The notes beneath the pieces were generated by a model. That model was not told the origin of the DNA and searched no databases. It was given only the letters and a program-made list of their open reading frames with translations. Positions 1-9,189 of a DNA stretch of 64,000 nt are shown here, one piece after another (within the stretch, counting starts at the first letter, position 1; each line of letters begins with the position of its first letter). Source of the stretch: Tolypothrix bouteillei VB521301 (GTDB lineage Bacteria > Cyanobacteriota > Cyanobacteriia > Cyanobacteriales > Nostocaceae); assembly GCF_000760695.4 (NCBI RefSeq), contig NZ_JHEG04000002.1:248001-312000 (forward strand), written 5' to 3'. The position numbers and the translations under genes were made by a program.

Positions 1-494
1 TGACTGGTTTATATACTCCTGAAAGCGGAAAAATCTATCTCAATAGCAAATTAGTTACTGCGGAAAATCAGGAGTGGTTTCGCCAACACTTTTCCGTAGT
101 TTTTTCCGATTTTTATCTGTTCGATAACTTTTTATATTTAGAACGACCTATTACTGACAACCAAATTCATGACTATTTAGTTAAATTACAACTAGATAAA
201 AAAGTAAAAATTAAAGATAGCGTAATGTCTACTATCTTAGTATCTCAAGGACAACGAAAACGTTTAGCCTTGTTGACAGCTTATTTAGAAGACCGTCCTA
301 TATATGTATTTGATGAATGGGCTTCCGATCAAGATCCTGTATTTAAAAAGATTTTTTATACTCAAATATTACCTGAATTGAAAAATAAAGGCAAAACTGT
401 AATAGTCGTTACTCATGATGACCAATATTTCTATTTATCAGACCGCATAGTTAAGTTAGATTATGGTAAGGAAAAATGCAAGATAATTTATTAA
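1..494 (+). CDS. cyclic-peptide export ABC transporter, C-terminal part (partial)
   Basis: The open frame runs in from the left edge (frame of base 3) and ends at 494, so only the last ~164 residues are present. They form the second half of an ABC ATPase: a signature-like stretch VSQGQRKRLALL, a Walker B/D-loop region IYVFDEWASDQD and an H-loop VVTHDD. The unusual 'SxGQRKRLAL' signature and 'DEWAxDQDPxFKxxFY' Walker B are typical of the PvdE/SyrD/YojI group, in which a six-helix membrane domain is fused to this ATPase and exports cyclic peptides or siderophores (family knowledge). The membrane half lies outside the window. Apparent internal ATG at 225 is not the true start. Confidence 0.85.
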   Translation, partial: TGLYTPESGKIYLNSKLVTAENQEWFRQHFSVVFSDFYLFDNFLYLERPITDNQIHDYLVKLQLDKKVKIKDSVMSTILVSQGQRKRLALLTAYLEDRPIYVFDEWASDQDPVFKKIFYTQILPELKNKGKTVIVVTHDDQYFYLSDRIVKLDYGKEKCKIIY

Positions 495-607
495 ACAACG
501 GAGTTGAGCAAATTTTACAGCCCTCAGGAATCAGAGTCAATTTCAATGGCTCAGTCGTAGCTATGCTCTAGCACAGGTTGGTGGAACTCAAAGATCTACC
601 TGCTAAA

Positions 608-3600
608 CTAATGAGAAATTGTGCTAATTCCATCGCACAAACGCCTCTCATCTTCTTTAAGATTCGCGCTATTTTTCAAATAATCCTTCACCCAATCACA
701 ACCCTGTGCTAATAATTTATCTGGGCTAGAATTTAAATCCAAATGCCAGAAAATGACATTTCCCAAGGAGTCGGAAGAAGCTAAAACCTGACCGTCTGGA
801 CTAAAGCTCACGCTTTTAACACCTGCATGATGACCTCCAAGGATTTGCCGTATTTTTCCATCCCACGTCCATAATTTAACAGTCTTGTCTTCACTGCCTG
901 TAATAAGAGTTTTACTGTCGGGACTAAAAACCAAGCTATTGATATTACCCTGATGACAATACAGTGTCGCTAAGATTTGACCTTGCAAATTCCAAAGTTT
1001 AATAGTTTTATCTTTACTAACAGTAGCAATGGTTTGACCATCAAGACTTATAGCTACAGCTAAAATCCCATCTTTATGTCCCCGCAAGGTCACAAGTTCT
1101 TTACCTTGTCGGTTCCAAATTTTAGCGGTTCCATCTTGGCTACCTGTGACAACGAGCTGACCGTTGGGAGTAAACTTTACACTCCTAACACCCGCTTGGT
1201 GTCCTCGCAGGGTTAATAACTCTCTACCTGCTAAATCCCACAGTTTCACTGTATTATCCCAACTCGCGCTGGCAATTGTTTGACCATCAGGACTAAATAC
1301 AGCGCTTCTGACATCGCCTTGATGTCCTTGGAGTGTCACCAATTCTTTACCATCTAAATTCCACAACTTGACTGTTTTATCTCGACTGGCGGTAACAACC
1401 ATTTTCCCATCAGGGCTAAACTGCAAACTTCTCAATGCATCGCTGTGACCTTGTAGGGAAGTTGCATATAAAGTTTCCGCACCTTTGAGCTTCCACAGTG
1501 TGGCAGTGTTCAGCTTTCCTACCGTACCAAGAAATTGACCTTTAGGGCTAAAACTAATACCAACAGAAGCAGCTTCTTTGAGATTTTCACTCCAAGCGGC
1601 GACTGTTGTTATCTCCGATTTTGGATTGAGAATTTTGGATTGGGGATTTGTTTGTGACCCAATGCTTGCTCCTTCTGGTTTCCACAGTCTGACACTCCCA
1701 TCCTCACCACTGCTTGCTAGGGTTTTACCATCTTTGCTAAAGTGTACGCCCCAAACAGCGTCTTGATGCCCGTGTAAAACTTGTAACTGTTTGCCTCTGC
1801 GGTTCCAAATTCTTACAGTTGTATCCGAACTTCCTGTAGCAATGGTTTGACCGTCGCGACTGAAAACTGCACTACCGACAATATTCTCATGACCGTGCAT
1901 TGTTGCTAGTTCTTTTCCTTCTAAATTCCAGAGTTTCGCGGTTTTGTCCCGACTGGCAGTGACCAGATTTTTACCATCGGAACTGAAATTGACGTACATC
2001 ACCCAATCCTGATGTCCCCGCAGCGTGACAATTTCTTTACCATCAAGACTCCAAACTTTAGCTGTACCGTCGCGACTGGCGGTAGCGATCGCCCCTCCCT
2101 TAGGATTGAAATGAATGGCAACAACCGGGGCATTATGGGTCCGGAAGGATGTCAGCTGCTTTCCCTGCAAGTTCCACAGGCGCATTGTGCCGTTCCACTC
2201 CATTGAGGCAACCATTTGACCATCGGGGCTAAATCCAACACAGGCAATCCAATCTTTGTTAGGTAGGGCAAGCAATTCTTTTCCGTCTGCAACACTCCAA
2301 ATTCTGGCAGTTTTATCCCGACTGCCACTGACTAATAACTTGCCATTATTATTAAAATTGACACTCCATATAGCGTCTTGATGACCTTGCAGGGTGTGGA
2401 GTAATTTACCATCACGCTGCCATATTTTAATTGTTTTGTCCCAACTGCTACTTGCTAGCTTTTTCCCATCGGGACTAAACTTAACTCGTGTGACAACATC
2501 GCCGTGACCTGTTAAGCGATCGCGTTCTCTCACCCAATAAAGAGATTGGCGAATACTTTTTTCTACCTTTGCCTGGAGGGGTAAGCTAGCATTTTGCCTA
2601 CCTATCTGCTTTAACTTTACCCCAGCTTTTAAGCCGGAAAGTAAAGCATCAAAAAGTTGCTGTGAATCAAAGGCTGCTTCTGAGGAGATAGTTAAGGCTT
2701 TAATTTCACCGAGGGCAACTTGTTTTTTTTGCTCGTTGGTTTGCCAAGCCAGCAATCCTGATAATCCCAACAGGCTAATAGCTACCAAGGAAACTGCTGA
2801 AAGTCCTACCAGTCCACGGCGAATCGTATTTTTAGCTTGTTGTTCGGCGTTAATGAGGATTTGATTGGCTTTTTCTGAGGCAATGAGCGCACTCTGTACC
2901 TCTCGTTTTTCTAGTTCTTCGCTTGCAGCTAAAAACCGATAATCGAGATTGCTCAAACTTTTGCCCTTTGCCCAAATTTGAGCATCTAAAAGCGCTTGTC
3001 CCCGTAATAGGTTGGTTTCATCCTGATAATCTGATGCCACCCAAGCATTAATTAAATCAGCGTAGGGTCGCAATTTCTTTAATTGCTTTTCTACCCACTC
3101 TAGATTAAAAACTTCTTGATAGATACGATTGTAAACTTGTAAATTTCCTTGTTTTTTAACAACCAACCCCGACAGCAACAACTCGATTGTTTCTGGCGAA
3201 TCATCGGCAGGAACGCTTCCATTTTGTAATATTTGCAGGTAGAGTCCTAACAACCTGCTTGCTCGTTGTTCGTTGCAAAGTAAGCGATCGCGTATTGTTC
3301 TTAAATGAGGTGGTTCATCCTGCGAAGCCCAATTGTCTGTGATATGCGATCGTACTATGGCAGAGACTTGTGCAGTTACATCTTTTGGTTGCGTCAATAT
3401 TTCCTGCATGAGTTTTGCCAGAAACGGAGATGCTTCAGCATTGAGCATCACTGTTTCTTCTTCTGTTTTTGTAGAGACGTTACACACATTGCCCTGATAT
3501 TCCGATGCAAATAGCTGGCATAATTTTTGCGTCAGGAACGGTTGACCTCCAGTCCAAGCCAGTATCTCTGTCAGCACTGCTTGGGGATGAGCAATTTTAG

Positions 3601-4258
3601 GAGCCAAACCTAGCTCTAAGGGTTGGACTTCGTGCAAATTAAACCCATTTAACTCGATTGCGCGTCCAATGTTAAAAGGTGTTCGAGTTTTGTCAGCAAT
3701 CAAATCTGAAGGCGTTGCTACTCCCAAAAGCGCAAAACTGAGACGTTTGTGTTCGTGGCAAGATCGTATAAGGGCAAAAAAGTCATCAGTATTAAATGGT
3801 AAGCTTAAAGTGCTATCAATTTCATCAAAAAAAATCACTATCGGTTGCTCAATAAGCTCTGTTAGCACTGATTGCAGTAACTCACCTAAACGTCCTACAG
3901 GAGAAAAATCTTGTCTTTCTGCCAACCAATTTCGTACATTAATCCTATCGGAAAGCCGGAAACTCCTCACTAATCGCATAATAATATCTGCATACCACTG
4001 GTTGGCTGTGATGTTGCTGTTACCAATTCCAGATAAATCAACCGTTGTGCAAACAATACCATCTTCTTGCAGACGTTTAGCTACTTGTACCCGCAAACTT
4101 GATTTTCCCATTTGACGAGAGTTCAGAACGTAACAAAATTCTCCCGCCTTTAACGCTTTATAAAGTTCTTCATCCGCCTGTCGTATTACGTAACTGGGTG
4201 CATTAGCAGGGAGACGACCCCCAACTTGATACTCGTAGGATGAAATTAGTTTTTGCAC
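608..4258 (-). CDS. AAA-like ATPase domain plus 14 WD40 repeats
   Basis: A 1216-residue protein starting at GTG (4258). Residues ~1-400 are the AAA-like (AAA_35) domain common in Nostocales: P-loop NSRQMGKSS (~46-54) and Walker [11 protein letters not shown] (~140). A hydrophobic segment near residues 485-507 ([20 protein letters not shown]) is probably a membrane anchor. From ~578 to the C-terminus I count 14 WD40 repeats (pattern H..xV..VxFSPDG...SxDxTxKxW), enough for two seven-bladed propellers. A short low-complexity insert (residues ~866-881) falls between repeats 7 and 8 and derives from an intergenic-type repeat. Likely a signalling scaffold; the specific partner is unknown. No operon partner on the same strand is close. 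Confidence 0.9.
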   Translation of the reverse strand: MQKLISSYEYQVGGRLPANAPSYVIRQADEELYKALKAGEFCYVLNSRQMGKSSLRVQVAKRLQEDGIVCTTVDLSGIGNSNITANQWYADIIMRLVRSFRLSDRINVRNWLAERQDFSPVGRLGELLQSVLTELIEQPIVIFFDEIDSTLSLPFNTDDFFALIRSCHEHKRLSFALLGVATPSDLIADKTRTPFNIGRAIELNGFNLHEVQPLELGLAPKIAHPQAVLTEILAWTGGQPFLTQKLCQLFASEYQGNVCNVSTKTEEETVMLNAEASPFLAKLMQEILTQPKDVTAQVSAIVRSHITDNWASQDEPPHLRTIRDRLLCNEQRASRLLGLYLQILQNGSVPADDSPETIELLLSGLVVKKQGNLQVYNRIYQEVFNLEWVEKQLKKLRPYADLINAWVASDYQDETNLLRGQALLDAQIWAKGKSLSNLDYRFLAASEELEKREVQSALIASEKANQILINAEQQAKNTIRRGLVGLSAVSLVAISLLGLSGLLAWQTNEQKKQVALGEIKALTISSEAAFDSQQLFDALLSGLKAGVKLKQIGRQNASLPLQAKVEKSIRQSLYWVRERDRLTGHGDVVTRVKFSPDGKKLASSSWDKTIKIWQRDGKLLHTLQGHQDAIWSVNFNNNGKLLVSGSRDKTARIWSVADGKELLALPNKDWIACVGFSPDGQMVASMEWNGTMRLWNLQGKQLTSFRTHNAPVVAIHFNPKGGAIATASRDGTAKVWSLDGKEIVTLRGHQDWVMYVNFSSDGKNLVTASRDKTAKLWNLEGKELATMHGHENIVGSAVFSRDGQTIATGSSDTTVRIWNRRGKQLQVLHGHQDAVWGVHFSKDGKTLASSGEDGSVRLWKPEGASIGSQTNPQSKILNPKSEITTVAAWSENLKEAASVGISFSPKGQFLGTVGKLNTATLWKLKGAETLYATSLQGHSDALRSLQFSPDGKMVVTASRDKTVKLWNLDGKELVTLQGHQGDVRSAVFSPDGQTIASASWDNTVKLWDLAGRELLTLRGHQAGVRSVKFTPNGQLVVTGSQDGTAKIWNRQGKELVTLRGHKDGILAVAISLDGQTIATVSKDKTIKLWNLQGQILATLYCHQGNINSLVFSPDSKTLITGSEDKTVKLWTWDGKIRQILGGHHAGVKSVSFSPDGQVLASSDSLGNVIFWHLDLNSSPDKLLAQGCDWVKDYLKNSANLKEDERRLCDGISTISH
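1616..1656. repeat. intergenic-type tandem repeat inserted in frame in the WD40 gene
   Basis: On the minus strand the bases encode [15 protein letters not shown], from near-tandem copies of an AATCCAAAATTC-like unit. Such units are typical of non-coding short repeats in Nostocales. Here the repeat has been kept in frame between WD40 repeats 7 and 8. Confidence 0.6.
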
Positions 4259-4450
4259 GGGGATTCTGCCTTACAATTCCGAATTGATGCATTGCATCAC
4301 AAAGTTAACTACAAGTATTTATATAGGTTACCGCTTTCGTTGTCGATGTAGAAAAGTTAAGTATTTTCAAAGATACCAGAAGTCAACTTCTCTTTCGTAA
4401 CACAGAAAATAGAACCTTGCCTCAAAGTGTTGCTGTCAAGCTAGCAAGAA

Positions 4451-5185
4451 TCAGTTGCCTGTTTCTATAGTATGAATATTCAAGCGATAGCCCGCACCAT
4501 AGATAGTTTCTATTAAAGATTCACTCTCTTCTTCTCCTAATTTGCGTCTCAATAAGCGAATTTGTGCTGCTACTACATTGCTAACTGGTTCTGCACCAAT
4601 TTCCCAAAGCTGATTAATTATTTGGTCGCGGCTGATAATTTGGTTAGGATGCCGCATGAAATATTCCAACAATTGGAATTCCTTAACAGTTAAGGAAAAT
4701 ACTTGCTTTTCACTATGACTGTAGTGACGAGTCAGTTCATGAGTGCTATAATTAAGAGTTAAGCAACCTACTTGTAAACGTCGGGGTTGATGTTGAGACG
4801 TAAGCATTGTTCCTACGTAAGAAGCTCGCCGTTGCAATGCCCGCAATCTTGCCAACAGTTCTGCCATATCAAACGGTTTCACCAAATAGTCATCTGCACC
4901 ACTATCTAAACCAATAATCTTTTCTTCCATCCGGTCTTTAGCAGTTAGCATCAATATAGGTAGAGTTAGATGACGCGAACGCAACCATTTACACAGATCT
5001 ACCCCCGAAACTCCAGGTAGCATCCAATCAAAAATCGCTAGGGTATATTCAGTCCAGCCAGTTTCTAGATACTGCCATGCCTGAGTCCCATCTAAAAACC
5101 AGTCAACTACATACGCCTCATGACTCAGAACTTGTTTTATTGCTGCACCTAAATCTGCTTCATCCTCAACTAATATCAGCCGCAT
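4451..5185 (-). CDS. rppA: OmpR-family response regulator, RppA-like
   Basis: About 244 residues: an N-terminal receiver domain (acidic pair E9/D10 in LVEDE, phospho-acceptor in AIFDWMLPG, Lys in LVKPFD) and a C-terminal winged helix (LTVKEFQLLEYFMRHPNQIISRDQI...GAGYRL). I choose ATG at 5185; a TTG two codons upstream is less likely. It lies downstream of and on the same strand as an RppB-like kinase (5634-6962), with one small membrane protein between. In cyanobacteria RppA/RppB adjust photosynthesis gene expression to redox or metal signals (family knowledge). A TGAAA-N6-TGAAA direct repeat at 5235-5250 lies just upstream and may be an autoregulatory site. A remnant of a second copy of this gene lies at ~6975-7120. 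Confidence 0.85.
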   Translation of the reverse strand: MRLILVEDEADLGAAIKQVLSHEAYVVDWFLDGTQAWQYLETGWTEYTLAIFDWMLPGVSGVDLCKWLRSRHLTLPILMLTAKDRMEEKIIGLDSGADDYLVKPFDMAELLARLRALQRRASYVGTMLTSQHQPRRLQVGCLTLNYSTHELTRHYSHSEKQVFSLTVKEFQLLEYFMRHPNQIISRDQIINQLWEIGAEPVSNVVAAQIRLLRRKLGEEESESLIETIYGAGYRLNIHTIETGN

Positions 5186-5234
5186 AGTCAACTTAACAAT
5201 AAAAGCTTTATTTAACTACATTTTCATAAAAAAG

Positions 5235-5250
5235 TGAAACAAATATGAAA
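5235..5250. promoter_or_regulatory. TGAAA-N6-TGAAA direct repeat (copy 1), candidate response-regulator box
   Basis: TGAAA at 5235-5239 and 5246-5250 gives a direct repeat with 11-bp period, about 50 bp upstream of the response-regulator start. OmpR-type regulators often bind direct repeats at 10-11-bp spacing. The surrounding ~45 bp closely resembles 7066-7110. Confidence 0.45.
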
Positions 5251-5319
5251 TTTTAATTCTACTTAAGAGAGAAACACTGATATCTGCATAGCTGAAGCCG
5301 TAATTTTCAAGCAAGTTTG

Positions 5320-5514
5320 CTAATTTCCTCTTCTGATGGCTGTTGTATACCCGATCTCTTGCGATGCTTTGCGCTTGAGCCATATCTCCACAGGATTCGT
5401 TTCCCGAGTTTCTCCCCTAGCTTCCACGTTCAAACTTAACAGCAGAACTAGCCCTATGATGAGTGCTAAGGGCAAGAACAAATTAAGCCAATCTCGTGAT
5501 GTCTCTCTTTTCAT
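5320..5514 (-). CDS. small single-pass membrane protein
   Basis: A 64-residue frame from ATG 5514 lies between the RppB-like kinase and the RppA-like regulator on the same strand. Residues ~10-30 (LNLFLPLALIIGLVLLLSLNV) form one clear membrane helix, followed by a charged tail rich in Arg, Glu and Lys. The ribosome-binding site is weak (a GAAG just before the ATG). Its place inside the two-component operon suggests co-transcription and perhaps an accessory role with the kinase, but I recognise no family. It could be a chance frame. Confidence 0.5.
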   Translation of the reverse strand: MKRETSRDWLNLFLPLALIIGLVLLLSLNVEARGETRETNPVEIWLKRKASQEIGYTTAIRRGN

Positions 5515-5633
5515 ACTTCACTTAAAGGACAAGAACAGAATTACAAACTAGTCTTCAACATCAGTGCTATCCATCTCCAGTACGGAGTAACTCTACTGCT
5601 CTATTGTTAACTTAACTTGTTGTCGGTACAAAG

Positions 5634-6962
5634 TTAAAAAGGTAGGTGAACCGTAAATGTACTACCCCGTCCTAATTGACTTTGAACGTGAATACTGCCT
5701 TTGTGTGCTTGGACAATTGCCTGAGCAATCGCTAAGCCTAAACCCGAACCACCATTTGTGCGGGAGCGATCGCTGTCAACTCGATAGAAGCGATCGAAAA
5801 TTCGCTGTTGATTTTCTGGCGCAATACCAACTCCTGTATCTTGAACTTTAACAAGGGCGTAAAACTCGCTTTCTTCCAAAAAAACAGTAACTTTTCCGCC
5901 GCTAGGTGTGGATTGAATTGCATTAACAATTAAGTTAGAAATTAAACGATACAGTTGTTCTTCATTGCCGATAACGTACAGTTTTTTTGACACTTGTACC
6001 TGTTTGGAGAGAATAACCTGAGTCTCTACTGCCAAAAATGCTAATTCCTCAATTAAATCGCTAATTAAATCATTCAAACAGCAAGGCTGATATTTTTCTA
6101 TTAGTTGTCTTTGATCTATCCTAGTCAACAGCAGTAAATCACCCACCAATTGCGATAGGCGACGGTTTTGGCGTTTCAGTACATCTAAAATTCCACTATT
6201 TGATTTTGGCTCTTGCTGTAACTTTATAGCAGCTTCAATGGTGGAGTGCATTGCTGCTAAAGGCGTGCGAAACTCATGGGCAGCATCAGCAGTAAATTGT
6301 TGCATTTGTTGATAGGAATGATACACGGGTTGTATTGCCCTTCCCGCCAACCACCAACTAGACAAAGCAACGAAAATCATGGAAACTGGTAACCCTAAAA
6401 TCAAAGTTAATCTCAAATAAGCAAGATTTTGGTCTAGATCGGTGAGGCTTCGTGCCACTTGTAGATAACCCGAAAGCTGGTTTTGAGTATACAAAGGTAA
6501 AGTGATTTGACGGTATCGAGTGCCAGAAGAATCTGTTAGGATTTGCCAATGCTGTGATGATGAGGTAAGGGGTAACTTCTCAAATTGTATACCTGCGCTT
6601 GCAAACAGTGTTCCCGAACGATTCAATAAGCGTATATAGTAATTAACTTGGTTAGCTGCTTCTGCTATTGGTTGTTTAATAATAGTTGTTTTAGGCAAAC
6701 AGGTTGTTGGAGTCATACACACTTGTAAGGAAAGTTCTTTAGCAAGTTGCTGTAAATGTCCGGGTTGCTGCCAAGCGGTTTCAATACTTTTATGGAGTAC
6801 CTTTGCTACGGATTGCAGTCCTTGGTCTATGCTTTTATGGTAAGCATGGGCAACCACAGTATAAACACCCAAACCAGATATCCCTAAAATACTACTCATA
6901 ACGAGAGTATACCAAGCGGCTAGTTGCAACCGAGTCTGATGAAAAATGGTATTGCGTTCCAT
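5634..6962 (-). CDS. rppB: sensor histidine kinase, RppB-like
   Basis: 442 residues. Two membrane helices bracket a periplasmic sensor region: one near residues 12-38 (LQLAAWYTLVMSSILGISGLG) and one near 185-205 (LRLTLILGLPVSMIFVALSS). Then come a HisKA domain with AAHEFRTPLAAM (phospho-His) and a HATPase domain with N-box NLIVNAIQSTPSGG, DTGVGI and GGSGLGLAIA. The N-terminal 'FHQTRLQLAAWY...VVAHAYHKSIDQGLQSVAKVLHKSIE' pattern resembles cyanobacterial RppB sensors. The start ATG at 6962 lies ~40 bp after the stop of a decayed response-regulator tail, the usual RR-then-HK spacing. It presumably phosphorylates the regulator at 4451-5185. Confidence 0.87.
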   Translation of the reverse strand: MERNTIFHQTRLQLAAWYTLVMSSILGISGLGVYTVVAHAYHKSIDQGLQSVAKVLHKSIETAWQQPGHLQQLAKELSLQVCMTPTTCLPKTTIIKQPIAEAANQVNYYIRLLNRSGTLFASAGIQFEKLPLTSSSQHWQILTDSSGTRYRQITLPLYTQNQLSGYLQVARSLTDLDQNLAYLRLTLILGLPVSMIFVALSSWWLAGRAIQPVYHSYQQMQQFTADAAHEFRTPLAAMHSTIEAAIKLQQEPKSNSGILDVLKRQNRRLSQLVGDLLLLTRIDQRQLIEKYQPCCLNDLISDLIEELAFLAVETQVILSKQVQVSKKLYVIGNEEQLYRLISNLIVNAIQSTPSGGKVTVFLEESEFYALVKVQDTGVGIAPENQQRIFDRFYRVDSDRSRTNGGSGLGLAIAQAIVQAHKGSIHVQSQLGRGSTFTVHLPF

Positions 6963-6974
6963 ATTTATAGAAAC

Positions 6975-7120
6975 TTGCTTAAGGTATCGCTGTCAAGTTA
7001 GCAAAAGTTAGTCATCTATTTCTATAGTATGAATTCTCGGGCGATCGCTTGGCAGAATTTTTTGATTCATATAAAAATGAAATTTTTATGAAATTTTTTT
7101 GCGTCTTAAGTTATGAATAC
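6975..7120 (-). pseudogene. remnant of a second response-regulator gene (3' tail plus promoter)
   Basis: Read on the minus strand, ~7040-6975 encodes ...RIHTIEIDD-stop and continues into TTTTGCTAACTTGACAGC. This matches the end and 3' flank of the RR gene at 4490-4425 (NIHTIETGN-stop, then TTCTTGCTAGCTTGACAGC). Bases 7066-7110 also match the promoter of that gene (5223-5267), including CTTAAG. The body of the gene is missing. So an [RR promoter-RR tail] scar precedes the kinase, as expected from internal deletion in an ancestral RR-HK operon. Identity judged by eye. Confidence 0.6.
7078..7093. promoter_or_regulatory. TGAAA-N6-TGAAA direct repeat (copy 2), upstream of rhodopsin
   Basis: TGAAA at 7078-7082 and 7089-7093, same 11-bp period and orientation as copy 1, ~130 bp upstream of the rhodopsin start. 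It may be only a leftover promoter of the deleted response-regulator copy, or may now serve the rhodopsin gene. Confidence 0.4.
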
Positions 7121-7224
7121 TTGTTATCTCAATAGTAGGAAGCAATAGCTACAGCCATTTTATAAACTAATTTTAGAACTATCAGTAACATAGTTGTCAC
7201 AAGAAATCTTTGATTGGTAATAAT

Positions 7225-7968
7225 ATGACTCAATTTTGGCTGTGGATTGCCTTTATTGGCATGGTTATTGGCTGTATTTATTTTGGCTTAAAAGCAATAG
7301 CCATGCGACGTAAGGAAGGGATGGAATTTCCCCTCGAAAGCTTTTTCATTACGCTTTGGGCTGCAGCGCTCTACCTAACAATGATTCTAGGCGAAACAGT
7401 AACGCCCATCAATGGTCAAACAGTTTACTGGGGACGTTACGTAGACTGGGCCGTTACAACTCCATTGCTCTTACTAGAAATCGGTGTTATTGCCGGATTG
7501 CGCCCTAAATTGATTGCAGGCGTGATGGGAGCAGATATTTTCATGATTCTCACTGGCTTAGTAGCGACTCTTGAGGCTCCGCCTTACAACTATCTGTGGT
7601 GGATAATCAGTTCAGGTGCTTTCTTAGCTATCTTAGGCTCTCTTTTGACTGAATATTCTGCTAGTGCTAAGAGCCGAAATGGCAGGATAAACAGTTTGTT
7701 CCAAACCCTACGAAATATACTCATCCTCTTGTGGATTTGCTATCCGATTGTTTGGATTCTCGGTGCTGAAGGGTTTCACGTCATTAGCGTTGGCTGGGAA
7801 ACCTTGTGCTACGCAGTTTTAGATATCTGTGCCAAGGTAGGTTTTGGTTTTGTTGTTGTATCTGCTGGCAATGAAACTTTAGCCCAAGCTAGTAACAGCG
7901 ATCGCATTCTGGAAACTGCTCACTCCTATATACAGAGAGAGGAAAGAGAACGGAGCCCATATCGATAA
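7225..7968 (+). CDS. microbial (type I) rhodopsin, probable light-driven outward proton pump
   Basis: 247 residues with seven hydrophobic helices. Helix C carries RYVDWAVTTPLLLLE: R71, D74 (Schiff-base counter-ion), T78 and E85, equivalent to bacteriorhodopsin R82, D85, T89 and D96 (the last changed to Glu as in proteorhodopsin). Helix G has LDICAKVGFG with D200 and retinal-binding K204 (BR D212/K216). E182 and E192 fall exactly where BR has E194 and E204 of the proton-release group. So the pump residues are all present, unlike Anabaena sensory rhodopsin, which lacks the helix G Asp (established knowledge). I choose ATG 7225; a TTG at 7210 is in frame. No retinal-forming oxygenase or transducer gene is adjacent. 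A TGAAA repeat lies upstream. Confidence 0.93.
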   Translation: MTQFWLWIAFIGMVIGCIYFGLKAIAMRRKEGMEFPLESFFITLWAAALYLTMILGETVTPINGQTVYWGRYVDWAVTTPLLLLEIGVIAGLRPKLIAGVMGADIFMILTGLVATLEAPPYNYLWWIISSGAFLAILGSLLTEYSASAKSRNGRINSLFQTLRNILILLWICYPIVWILGAEGFHVISVGWETLCYAVLDICAKVGFGFVVVSAGNETLAQASNSDRILETAHSYIQREERERSPYR

Positions 7969-8070
7969 ATACCTTCTTTTTTGAACACGGCTCAGATTGT
8001 CAGTGCCTTTACATCAGCGTCGATCGCACTTGCTGGCTACCGGATTACAGTAGCCGGCGTTTCTAGTGAC

Positions 8071-8439
8071 TTATACAGTTGCCATTGACATTTGCCGACA
8101 AGATTCAGCACAGCGACGGCACATATCAGCGCAAGCTTTCATTTGAGCATCATCACCCATGCGATCGCAATCTTGAGCGCACCGCTCACACACCTCTGCA
8201 CAAACGCCACAAGTACGGGTATGAAGTTCAGAAGTTCGCAGCATAAAATTAGCACTTGTTTCACAAATTTCAGCGCAATCAAGCAATAGCCTAATATGAG
8301 CTTGTTCTGTATGATTACCGCCCTTTTGTAAGCAGTAAGTTACGGTATTCAAGCAAATACTATGGCAATCTAAGCAGTTTTGAATGCACTGCTGCATTTC
8401 TTGGTTAACTTGATTCAGGGTTAGTTGTTGTATAGCCAA
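8071..8439 (-). CDS. cysteine-rich four-helix-bundle copper-storage-type protein (DUF326/Csp)
   Basis: 122 residues with 16 Cys spaced as CxxxC/CxxC along predicted helices (QQCIQNCLDCHSIC, LDCAEIC, CGVCAEVCERCAQDC, ACADMCRRCAESC). This is the pattern of the DUF326/Csp family, whose four-helix bundles hold many Cu(I) ions inside the core. There is no signal peptide, so it would be the cytosolic (Csp3-like) form. It is monocistronic, and a short dyad (8490-8504) lies ~50 bp upstream. Copper binding is inferred from the family; other thiophilic metals are possible. Confidence 0.88.
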   Translation of the reverse strand: MAIQQLTLNQVNQEMQQCIQNCLDCHSICLNTVTYCLQKGGNHTEQAHIRLLLDCAEICETSANFMLRTSELHTRTCGVCAEVCERCAQDCDRMGDDAQMKACADMCRRCAESCRQMSMATV

Positions 8440-8489
8440 GGTTTCTCCCTCTCTACTTACTAAATTGCAGACATAATTGCCTTTAGACT

Positions 8490-8504
8490 TACCTTATAAA
8501 GGTA
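8490..8504. promoter_or_regulatory. TACCTT-ATA-AAGGTA dyad upstream of the Csp-like gene
   Basis: A perfect 6-bp inverted repeat with a 3-bp centre, ~50 bp before the start of the minus-strand gene. The ACCTT/AAGGT arms recall MerR/CueR-type metal operators, although the spacing is shorter than the classical sites. Candidate only. Confidence 0.3.
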
Positions 8505-8833
8505 GAGATGAGTATGCGTCTATCAATAGCAATAAGAAATATTTATGACTTATGCAATACTGGCGTTTCATGCGGATTTCATTTATATATGACAAGTACC
8601 AATTTGCACTCTAAAGAAGTCGCGGTAAAAGTATAGGCTCTGCTCGACGTTATCCTTAAATCCTTCAATCAAATGGTTGGGGTGGGGTAAAATTTAGCCT
8701 GAAACCTGGGTATATAGCTACTTCAGACTTATGTATGTACTGTAGGGTCTGGGAGAAGATGGAGGGAGCGCGTTTTGAACAGGAGTTTTTATTCAATCTG
8801 TCAGCCTGATTTCTATCTAAAGAGATACTGTTG
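8505..8833. other. non-coding spacer
   Basis: About 330 bp between the Csp-like gene's upstream region and the 8834 box, with no convincing coding frame, RNA gene or repeat that I can recognise. Confidence 0.4.
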
Positions 8834-8849
8834 TTTCATTTTTATTTCA
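8834..8849 (-). promoter_or_regulatory. TGAAA-N6-TGAAA direct repeat (copy 3), upstream of small protein/ClC unit
   Basis: On the minus strand TGAAA at 8849-8845 and 8838-8834 (GTGAAATAAAAATGAAAC), the same 11-bp period as copies 1 and 2 but in inverted orientation. It lies ~125 bp upstream of the small membrane protein at 8974. Confidence 0.35.
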
Positions 8850-8973
8850 CTTTTCTACCTCTACAATGTAATTAAGAGATAGTTTCTGTTAGGTTTTACT
8901 ACAAACTATCTCTATGTCATTCATCAAAGATTGTATTGGTTGGTAAGTTAACTACAAAAAAGTAAAGGTTTTT

Positions 8974-9189
8974 ATGAGACGATATCATAATGAAGAAAGC
9001 TTAGATGAATCTTGCTCCAACTTTAGCGAGCGCTCATCCTATAAGCTCGGGCGACCAGAACTTTTGATGTTTTTACTGCTGTTTGTTTTAGGTATCTTAG
9101 TAGATAGTTGGTTTAATCATCATCAGTTACCGTGGCAATCGCCAAATGTTTATTCACAAGTGTCAAAATCAGCATCAGTGATTTTATAG
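8974..9189 (+). CDS. small single-pass membrane protein
   Basis: 71 residues from ATG 8974. A hydrophilic N-terminus (~30 residues, Ser/Glu/Arg) is followed by one membrane helix (LLMFLLLFVLGILVDSWF, residues ~30-47) and a short polar tail. The gap to the ClC gene start (9281) is under 100 bp on the same strand, so the two are probably co-transcribed. I recognise no family; it might be an accessory to the channel, which is inference from position only. Confidence 0.5.
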   Translation: MRRYHNEESLDESCSNFSERSSYKLGRPELLMFLLLFVLGILVDSWFNHHQLPWQSPNVYSQVSKSASVIL

